From Natronomonas salina (lineage in GTDB: Archaea > Halobacteriota > Halobacteria > Halobacteriales > Haloarculaceae), in contig NZ_CP058335.1 of NCBI RefSeq assembly GCF_013391105.1, positions 744,001 through 808,000 on the forward strand: a stretch of 64,000 nucleotides of DNA. The letters run 5' to 3'. A program made the position numbers and the translations under genes. How positions within the stretch are numbered: position 1 is the first letter of the stretch; every line of letters starts with the position of its first letter. The notes under the pieces were generated by a model. The model was not told the DNA's origin. It was given only the letters and a program-made list of their open reading frames with translations, and made no database searches. This document shows, piece after piece, positions 57,675 to 64,000 of the stretch.

Positions 57675-58475
57675 CTACCGTTCTCCGCCCGTCTCCCGCT
57701 CGTACCAGCCGGGCGCGACGACCGGGTCCGGCCGCGACAGCCAGTAGACGTCCTGGGTCACCGAGACGTTCTCCCCGTCCAGGGACGCACCGTACCGCGC
57801 GGAGACGTGTGGGACGTGCCCGTCGGCACGAACGGACGCACGCACGGTCGCCCGCCGCGGGTCCGACAGATAGTCGGGCACGGCGGCCGGTGCGACGGTC
57901 GGTCCGACGAGCCGGACGGACCCCTCCGTCCGTTCCTCGACCGACGCGTTCTCGAGGAGCGCGGCCACGAGCGCCGCGTCGTCGAGCTCCGGGACGGCCG
58001 GGACGAGCGGTGGCACGGATCCCCCGACGCGATCCGTCCGTCCGTCGACGGTCCGCCGATGGCCGACCCCCTGGTCGCTGGCGTACCGCTCGGACCGGGC
58101 AGACGTCGCGTCCGGGTCGTCGGGCACGAACCGCGCCGTTCCGGGCCCCTCGTAGATCCGGGTCCGGAGCGACGCGTTCGAGACGCCGACGATCGTCGTC
58201 TCGCGGTAGTCGAGGTAGATGCCGTCGGGACCCGAGACGTGGACGTGGACGACCCTCGTGTAGCCGCCCTCGAGGGAATCGGCGTGGGCAGCTCCGAGAC
58301 CGGCTCCGTCGACTCGGTCGCCCTCGACGCCCGGGACGTCGCTTCCGGACTCGGCGCCCTCCGGAACGGGTGCCGCCGTGAGCGTCTCGGCGTCCTCGGT
58401 CGACCCGGTCGGGACCGTCCCGCTACAGCCGGCGACGACCAATACGAGCACGACGCCAACGACGCGCCCGTACAT
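57675..58475 (-). CDS. Lipoprotein of unknown function
   Basis: A 266-residue protein with a signal peptide ending in a lipobox (VVGVVLVLVVAGCSG), so it is probably anchored to the outer face of the membrane. The mature protein is polar with strand-rich segments (YTRVVHVHVSGPDGIYLDYR). No family recognised. Divergent from purL, sharing the 97-base promoter region. Confidence 0.82.
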   Translation of the reverse strand: MYGRVVGVVLVLVVAGCSGTVPTGSTEDAETLTAAPVPEGAESGSDVPGVEGDRVDGAGLGAAHADSLEGGYTRVVHVHVSGPDGIYLDYRETTIVGVSNASLRTRIYEGPGTARFVPDDPDATSARSERYASDQGVGHRRTVDGRTDRVGGSVPPLVPAVPELDDAALVAALLENASVEERTEGSVRLVGPTVAPAAVPDYLSDPRRATVRASVRADGHVPHVSARYGASLDGENVSVTQDVYWLSRPDPVVAPGWYERETGGER

Positions 58476-58572
58476 ATGTCCGTGTTAGTCCGTGACATCC
58501 TAACGGTTTCGGATACCGCACGAACGTGCACATGAAAAGCGATTTATCCGGCGGAAGGTAGCATACAGGTGA

Positions 58573-60765
58573 ATGAGCCTCTCGCCGTCCGACCGGGAAC
58601 TCGTCGAGGACGAACTCGGGCGGGACCCCACCCCCGCCGAAGCAGCGCTGTTCGAGAACCTCTGGAGCGAGCACTGCGCGTACCGCTCCTCGCGGCCGCT
58701 GCTGTCGGCCTTCGACAGCGAGGGCCCGCAGGTGGTCGTCGGCCCCGGCGACGACGCCGCCGTCGTCGCCCTCCCCGACCCCGAGACCGGCGAGAACTCG
58801 GACGTCTATATCACGATGGGCGTCGAGAGCCACAACCACCCCTCCTTCGTCGACCCCTTCGACGGCGCCGCGACGGGCGTCGGCGGCATCGTCCGCGACA
58901 CCATGAGCATGGGCGCCTACCCCATCGCGCTCGCCGACAGCCTCTACTTCGGCGACTTCGACCGCGAGCACTCGAAGTACCTCTTCGAGGGCGTCGTCGA
59001 GGGCATCTCCCACTACGGCAACTGCATCGGCGTCCCGACGGTGACCGGCAGCGTCGCCTTCCACGAGGACTACGAGGGCAACCCGCTCGTGAACGTCGCC
59101 TGCGTCGGCCTGACCGACGCGGAGCGCCTCGTGACGGCGGAGGCGAAGACCCCCGGGAACAAGCTGGTCCTCGTCGGGAACGCGACGGGCCGGGACGGCC
59201 TCGGCGGCGCGTCCTTCGCCAGCGAGGACCTCTCGGAGGACGCCGAGACCGAGGACCGGCCGGCCGTCCAGGTCGGCGACCCCTACGCCGAGAAGCGCCT
59301 GATCGAGGCCAACGAGGAGCTCGTCGACGCCGACCTGATCCGGGCGGCCCGCGACCTCGGCGCGGCCGGCCTCGGCGGCGCCTCCTCCGAACTGGTCGCG
59401 AAGGGCGGCCTCGGCGCCGACATCGATCTCGAACGGGTCCACCAGCGCGAGCCGAACATGAACGCCCTGGAGATCCTGCTCGCGGAGTCCCAGGAGCGGA
59501 TGTGCTACGAGGTCCGCCCGGAGGACGTCGACGCCGTCGAGGCGATCGCCGAGAAGTACGACCTCGGCTGCTCGGTCATCGGCGAGGTGACCGAGGGCAA
59601 CTACGTCTGCACCTTCGACGGCGAGACGGTCGTCGACGTCGACGCCGACTACCTCGCGGAGGGCGCGCCGATGAACGACCTCGCACACGAGGAGCCCGCC
59701 CAGCCCGACCGCGACCTCCCCGACGTCGACCTCCGGGAGGCGTTCGAGGCGGTCGTCGCCTCGCCGAACACGGCCTCCAAGTCCTGGGTCTACCGCCAGT
59801 ACGACCACGAGGTCGGCACCCGGACCGCGATGAAACCCGGCGACGACGCCGCGGTGATGGCGATCCGGGAAGCAAGCGTGCCGGGAAGCGGCACGGACAC
59901 GTCGAGCGGCGACAGCCGCGAGACGGGCGTAGGACTTGGCTTCTCCTCGGGCGCCGACCCCAACTGGACCGACGCGGCGCCGTACGACGGCGCCCGGGCG
60001 GTCGCCCTCGAGAACGCCACCAACCTCGCGGCGAAGGGGCTGACGCCGCTGGCCGCGGTCGACTGCCTTAACGGCGGCAACCCCGAGAAGCCGGGCGTCT
60101 ACGGCGGCTTCCGCGGCATCGTCGACGGCCTCGCCGACATGTGCAGCGAACTCGACGTCCCCGTCGTCGGCGGCAACGTCTCGCTGTACAACGACTCGCC
60201 GTCCGGCCCCATCCCGCCGACCCCGACGCTGGCGATGACGGGGACGAAACCGGGCTACGACGCGCCGACAGCCGCACTCGACGGCGAGGGCGACCTGCTC
60301 GTCGTTGGCGGGGCCGACGACCGCGCCCTCGGCGGGTCGGAGTTCCTCGCGCAGTTCGGCGGGGCCGACCGCTTCCCGGCGGTCCCCGACGACGCCGGGG
60401 AACTGGTCGCGGCCGTCGCCGACGTCGCAGGCCTCGAGAGCACGCTGTCCACCCACGACGTCAGCCACGGCGGCCTCGCGGTCGCGCTGGCCGAGATGGT
60501 CGGCGAGAACGGCGCCGACGTGAAACTCGCCGGCGCCGGGACCGCCGCCGAGCGGCTGTTCTCCGAGGCGGCCGGTCGCGTGGTGGTCGAGACGACCGAC
60601 CCGGACGCGGTCCGCGACCGCTTCGAGGGCGTCGCTCCCGTCGAACGGATCGGCGAAGCCGACGAGAGCGGTCGGCTCGAACTCGCCGTCGACGGCGTGG
60701 AACTGGACTACGCGGCCGACGAGCTCGCGGCGCTCCGCGACGTCATCGCGTCCGAACTGGAATAG
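58573..60765 (+). CDS. purL: Phosphoribosylformylglycinamidine synthase II
   Basis: A 730-residue ATP-dependent amidotransferase of purine synthesis (FGAR to FGAM), acting with PurQ and PurS, not in this window. Landmarks are [40 protein letters not shown], and the second AIRS-like half with [19 protein letters not shown] and [16 protein letters not shown]. Length is normal for archaeal small PurL. A TTTATCC box about 28 bases before the ATG fits a leaderless start. Confidence 0.97.
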   Translation: MSLSPSDRELVEDELGRDPTPAEAALFENLWSEHCAYRSSRPLLSAFDSEGPQVVVGPGDDAAVVALPDPETGENSDVYITMGVESHNHPSFVDPFDGAATGVGGIVRDTMSMGAYPIALADSLYFGDFDREHSKYLFEGVVEGISHYGNCIGVPTVTGSVAFHEDYEGNPLVNVACVGLTDAERLVTAEAKTPGNKLVLVGNATGRDGLGGASFASEDLSEDAETEDRPAVQVGDPYAEKRLIEANEELVDADLIRAARDLGAAGLGGASSELVAKGGLGADIDLERVHQREPNMNALEILLAESQERMCYEVRPEDVDAVEAIAEKYDLGCSVIGEVTEGNYVCTFDGETVVDVDADYLAEGAPMNDLAHEEPAQPDRDLPDVDLREAFEAVVASPNTASKSWVYRQYDHEVGTRTAMKPGDDAAVMAIREASVPGSGTDTSSGDSRETGVGLGFSSGADPNWTDAAPYDGARAVALENATNLAAKGLTPLAAVDCLNGGNPEKPGVYGGFRGIVDGLADMCSELDVPVVGGNVSLYNDSPSGPIPPTPTLAMTGTKPGYDAPTAALDGEGDLLVVGGADDRALGGSEFLAQFGGADRFPAVPDDAGELVAAVADVAGLESTLSTHDVSHGGLAVALAEMVGENGADVKLAGAGTAAERLFSEAAGRVVVETTDPDAVRDRFEGVAPVERIGEADESGRLELAVDGVELDYAADELAALRDVIASELE

Positions 60766-61633
60766 CCTCGCGGAGCGTGCGGAGACCCGCCCGCAGACGG
60801 TCGAACCGCGGCGGCGTGTCCTCCATGTGCTGGCCGAGCCGGACGCTGATCCAGCCCAGCACGATGCCGAAGGCGGCGTCGGTCGCCCAGTGGATGCCGA
60901 GGTAGACCGTCGAGATGACGACGCTGACCGCCAGGACCGCCGAGACGGGTACCCACAGCGGGTACTCGTGGCGGGTCGTCCACGCGAGCAGGGCGGCGGT
61001 GACCGCCATCGACGTGTGCAGCGACGGGAAGACGTTGGTCTGGTCGTTGACGGCGGTCGTCACGAACTGGTACTGGGAGTACTGGGTGTACAGGAGAGCC
61101 TCCGCCGACTCGACGATGAAGTTCCGGGGGCCGTAGGCGATGAAGACGATATAACAGGTCACGCCGAGGAGGTAGTTCGCGCCGTAGGCGACGATGGTGC
61201 GGCGCAGCGGCTCCGGCTGCGGGAGCGCGAAGTACGCGATGAGGGGGAAGACCAGGAGGAAGACGTAGCCGTAGATGTAGGTAAAGGAGAAGTAGGCGGT
61301 CAGCTCCGGGGTCGCCATCGACTGCAGCCACGTGACGACCTGCGGGGTGTTCCCGGGGTACAGCGGCCACAGGATCATCCCGTCGGCCTGCCGCAGATGG
61401 CCCGTGATGCTGATGCCGATGAGCCACGAGATGTCCGGGCCTACGTCGCGGGCGACCTTGTTCGCGACGAGGACGATCGCCAGCAGGCCGACGTACGGCG
61501 CGACCGAGGCGAACCGCTCGCGGTACTCGTAGCGCGTCCGGATGAGCCGATCGCGGCCGACCAGAGAGAGGCTCGCGACCGCGAGTAGCGCGACCACGAC
61601 GACGAGCAGTTGCCCCAGGACGACCGCGAGCAT
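60743..61633 (-). CDS. PAP2-type phosphatase membrane protein
   Basis: A 296-residue membrane protein with about six hydrophobic segments. The phosphatase motifs are PSLHTSM (Ser-x-His) and [16 protein letters not shown], with an RNF-containing loop before. It probably removes phosphate from lipid substrates (phosphatidate or isoprenyl phosphate). The start overlaps the stop of the substrate-binding gene (ATGA), an odd partnership. Its 3' end overlaps the end of purL by 23 bases in antisense. Confidence 0.9.
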   Translation of the reverse strand: MLAVVLGQLLVVVVALLAVASLSLVGRDRLIRTRYEYRERFASVAPYVGLLAIVLVANKVARDVGPDISWLIGISITGHLRQADGMILWPLYPGNTPQVVTWLQSMATPELTAYFSFTYIYGYVFLLVFPLIAYFALPQPEPLRRTIVAYGANYLLGVTCYIVFIAYGPRNFIVESAEALLYTQYSQYQFVTTAVNDQTNVFPSLHTSMAVTAALLAWTTRHEYPLWVPVSAVLAVSVVISTVYLGIHWATDAAFGIVLGWISVRLGQHMEDTPPRFDRLRAGLRTLREAIPVRTR

Positions 61634-63420
61634 CAGGACCCACCTCGCCTGACGATCCGGTCGTCCTGGTAGGTGTAGCCCGCCTCACGGAAGGCCTCCC
61701 GCGCCGCTTCGGCGTCGAGTTCGCCGTCCTCGCCGAAGAAGGCCAGCTCCGGGGCGTGCTCGGGGTCGTCCCACCGGAGTTCCTCGGGGGTCCACGGGTC
61801 CTTCAGCGGCGTCTCCGTCGGCGTGGCGTACCCCGCGAAGGACTCCGAGACCAGCCACTCGCGGTCGAGGAGCCGCGCCACGACGCGGCGGAACCGGGGG
61901 TCCGACAGCGGCGCGTTCCGGCAGTCGTAGCCGACGTGGTAGAACTGGCTCGACCGGCTGATACTCAGCGATATCGTCTCGTCGCGACCGATCCGGGGGA
62001 CGACCGACGCGCCCAGGCTGTCGGCGGTCGCGTCCGCGTCGTCGGACTCCAGGACCTGGACGGCCGCGTCCGGCGACGGCATCACCTGGAAGCGGACCTC
62101 CTGGAACGGCAGTCCCTGGGCGTACGACTCGGGGATCTCCTCCAGGCCGTCCCCGCCGGCCGAGTTGAGGAAGTGGTCCTCGAAGGTGGTGAGGACGATC
62201 TCCTGGTCGGCCGCCGCGGACTCGAACTGCAGCGGTCCGCTGCCGACCGGCTCCTCGTTCGTGAACACGACCGCCTCCGTCGTCTGCCCGCCGATGTCGA
62301 TGCCGGCGAGGTCGGCGCTGCTGGTCAGGTCCTGCCAGACGTGCTTCGGGAGGATCGGCACCTCAAACGCCCGACCGGCCACCTCCTTCGAGGCCGCGCC
62401 GAAGTCGAGTCGGACGACGTCGTCCGCCGTCGCCTCGGCGGCCTCCACCAGCGAGACGCGGCCGCGGCGCCACGGCGTCGGCACGGGCGAGTCGAACTCG
62501 CCGAGCGACGTGTCGTTCAGGAAGTCGTACGTGAAGGCGACGTCCTCGGCCGTGAGCGCTTCGCCGTCGTGCCACGGCGTCTCCCGCAGTTCGACTGCCG
62601 CCGTCAGGGACCCGCCGCCCTCGTCCCACTCGATCGCGCGGGCGAGCCACGGGACGGGGTCGCTGCCGTCGCTCACCGTCCGCACGAGCGGTTCGTACAG
62701 CAGGTCGGTCACGTGCCCCCGCGTGCGGTGCTCGGGGGCGATCGGGTTCCGGTTCTTCGTGATGCGGCCGTCCCCGAGCAGCATCTCGAGGGTGTCGGCG
62801 TCGCCGACGCGCTCCAGCCGCAGGTAGTCGGTGAGCCGCTCGGGCCCGCCGGCCGGCCAGCGTTCGAACCGGTCGGTCCGGTAGCTGGCGATGCGGTCCG
62901 GAAACGCGAGCGTCGTGAACGGCTGCTCGCGGACGACCTCCCGCTGGATCTCGTAGATCGTCTCCCGGCGGGTCTCGCCGGCCTGGGACCGCTGCTCGGC
63001 CAGGAGCTCGTCGACGCGGAGGTTGCTGTAGCCGAACGGGTTCTGCCAGCCGCTCTCCTCGCCGTAACTCGAGTGCAGGAGCGTCCGGAGTTCGTCGGGG
63101 CTACCCTCGCTGGGGTAGCGGGAGATGTAGATGTCGAAGTCCTGGTTGATCAGGACGTTCCGGAGGAGGACGTCGGGGCTCAGCAGGTCGACGAACGTGG
63201 CGATGCCGGCCTGTTCGAGGTGGTCGGACAGCCGATTGGCCACCCGGACCGCGTAGGGGTCGTACGACGCCGGCGTCGTCGCGATGGACAGCTCCAGCTG
63301 GCTGGTCGACTCCCGACCCAGGAGGTTCCTGAGTTCGCCGACGCAGCCGCTCGTGGCCGTGAGCGTCCCGGCGGCTCCCGCGAGCAGCGCTCGGCGCCGG
63401 AGGGAGGGTCCGGGGGACAT
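61633..63420 (-). CDS. Extracellular substrate-binding lipoprotein (SBP family 5)
   Basis: A 595-residue oligopeptide/nickel-type substrate-binding protein. A Tat signal (SLRRRALLAGAAGTLTATSG) ends in a lipobox Cys. The mature protein has the family-5 layout, with TAAVELRETPWHDGEALTAE the signature segment. No permease or ATPase genes are adjacent, so it may use a transporter elsewhere. The start at 63420 leaves a TATA-like TTTATAG about 30 bases upstream; the ATG at 63462 would lie before that box. Coupled by ATGA to the PAP2 gene. Confidence 0.9.
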   Translation of the reverse strand: MSPGPSLRRRALLAGAAGTLTATSGCVGELRNLLGRESTSQLELSIATTPASYDPYAVRVANRLSDHLEQAGIATFVDLLSPDVLLRNVLINQDFDIYISRYPSEGSPDELRTLLHSSYGEESGWQNPFGYSNLRVDELLAEQRSQAGETRRETIYEIQREVVREQPFTTLAFPDRIASYRTDRFERWPAGGPERLTDYLRLERVGDADTLEMLLGDGRITKNRNPIAPEHRTRGHVTDLLYEPLVRTVSDGSDPVPWLARAIEWDEGGGSLTAAVELRETPWHDGEALTAEDVAFTYDFLNDTSLGEFDSPVPTPWRRGRVSLVEAAEATADDVVRLDFGAASKEVAGRAFEVPILPKHVWQDLTSSADLAGIDIGGQTTEAVVFTNEEPVGSGPLQFESAAADQEIVLTTFEDHFLNSAGGDGLEEIPESYAQGLPFQEVRFQVMPSPDAAVQVLESDDADATADSLGASVVPRIGRDETISLSISRSSQFYHVGYDCRNAPLSDPRFRRVVARLLDREWLVSESFAGYATPTETPLKDPWTPEELRWDDPEHAPELAFFGEDGELDAEAAREAFREAGYTYQDDRIVRRGGS

Positions 63421-63497
63421 GCTGTAGGTACCTGACAGGCGAATAGCTATAAACTTCTTCATAGGCCCACCACGTCGGCGGTTCCCCCGACGCGCGG

Positions 63498-64000
63498 TCA
63501 GAGGTAGCCGAACAGCGGCGCGAGCAGCGCGAGCGCCCAGCCCGCGAGGCCGACGTACAGCGGCGGGGCAATCGACTCGGACTCCGCGGTCGCGGCGCCG
63601 CCGAGGGCCACGAGCCCGACGGCCAGCAGCACGGCGCCCCGGTGGAGGGCGACCCGCAGCGGGACGACCGAGACGCCCATCACGGCGTAGTCGACGACGA
63701 AGGCCGCCCCCAGGCCCAGCGCGGCGAACGCGAACGCCCAGGACCGGTCGGAGCCCCGCCCCAGGACGTACGCGATCGACGGGGTACCCACGACCAGCAC
63801 GAAGTAGAGGAACGCGGCGATGATCTTCGGGTTCAGCCCCGGGAACAGCTGTTCGCCGGCGATGCCCAGGTGTCTGATCGTGGTGAACAGCGCGAACAGC
63901 CCGGCGCCGAGGGTCAGTTCCCGGCTGCGGCGGTCGAGGAACCGCCGCACCTCCCGCTGGGCGCGGCGCGTCCGGATCGTGATGCCGACGAGCACCAGCG
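63498..64000 (-). CDS. Multi-span membrane protein (cut by window end)
   Basis: At least 165 residues with five or more hydrophobic segments (LTLGAGLFALFTTIRHL, IIAAFLYFVLVVGTPSIAYV, WAFAFAALGLGAAFVVDYAV, GAVLLAVGLVALGGAATA, YVGLAGWALALLAPLFGYL) and a basic cytoplasmic start. The frame runs on past 63995 to the right edge, so the N-terminus is outside the window. No family recognised. Confidence 0.75.
   Translation of the reverse strand, partial: LVLVGITIRTRRAQREVRRFLDRRSRELTLGAGLFALFTTIRHLGIAGEQLFPGLNPKIIAAFLYFVLVVGTPSIAYVLGRGSDRSWAFAFAALGLGAAFVVDYAVMGVSVVPLRVALHRGAVLLAVGLVALGGAATAESESIAPPLYVGLAGWALALLAPLFGYL

Overview
The window is a GC-rich haloarchaeal (class Halobacteria) chromosome segment. 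The proteins are strongly acidic. Many genes have a TATA-like box about 25-30 bases before the start codon, consistent with leaderless transcripts, and many operons are chained by 4-base ATGA/GTGA overlaps. The gene families (PilB3/PilC3 with pilin-like partners, archaeal acyl-CoA enzymes with a DUF35 partner, small haloarchaeal DUF proteins) are those of Halobacteria. I cannot name the genus from the sequence.

Layout. 1-5748: housekeeping and regulatory genes (a winged-helix regulator with a membrane partner, DoxX, a metallo-beta-lactamase-fold hydrolase, an MFS transporter, an Lrp/AsnC regulator overlapping an aminotransferase). 5872-14915: a type IV pilus locus with ATPase pilB3 (carrying one frameshift), platform protein pilC3 and five or six small pilin-like genes, facing a large pilin-like protein on the other strand. 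15237-17591: small proteins, a lipoprotein and a tandem universal stress protein. 17592-19322: about 1.6 kb without a convincing intact gene, holding hairpins that resemble IS200/IS605-type element ends.

19323-36768 is an integrated mobile region at the 3' end of a tRNA-Ala(GGC) gene (36756-36827). Copies of the tRNA 3' end occur at 19323, 34882 and 36754, plus an inverted copy at 35002. They bound two tandem units. Unit A (about 15.5 kb) has a tyrosine integrase at its left end, a small-protein operon behind a triple palindromic operator, an AT-richer cargo block (23.9-27.4 kb), a long chain of small acidic genes and a replication module. The acidic chain includes four tandem paralogues that share one N-terminal motif and differ completely after it. 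The replication module is a PrimPol-type primase joined to a helicase, split by one in-frame TAG codon. Unit B (about 1.9 kb) carries only a second integrase of the same family and a small membrane protein.

37019-64000 returns to chromosomal metabolism: the methylmalonyl-CoA mutase B12 subunit with its MeaB GTPase, a thiolase with a DUF35 partner, acyl-CoA and 3-hydroxyacyl-CoA dehydrogenases, and an acyl-CoA carboxylase beta subunit (one frameshift in a C7 run). Together these point to fatty-acid and propionyl-CoA metabolism. The segment also carries a fructose-bisphosphate aldolase/fructose-bisphosphatase pair (gluconeogenesis), purL, signalling and stress proteins, paired PH-domain membrane proteins, a PHP/asparagine-synthase-like pair, and a Tat lipoprotein substrate-binding protein with a PAP2 phosphatase.

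Three otherwise intact genes are each broken by a single lesion (pilB3, primase-helicase, acyl-CoA carboxylase). One lesion is in a C homopolymer, so sequencing error must be excluded before reading biology into any of them.
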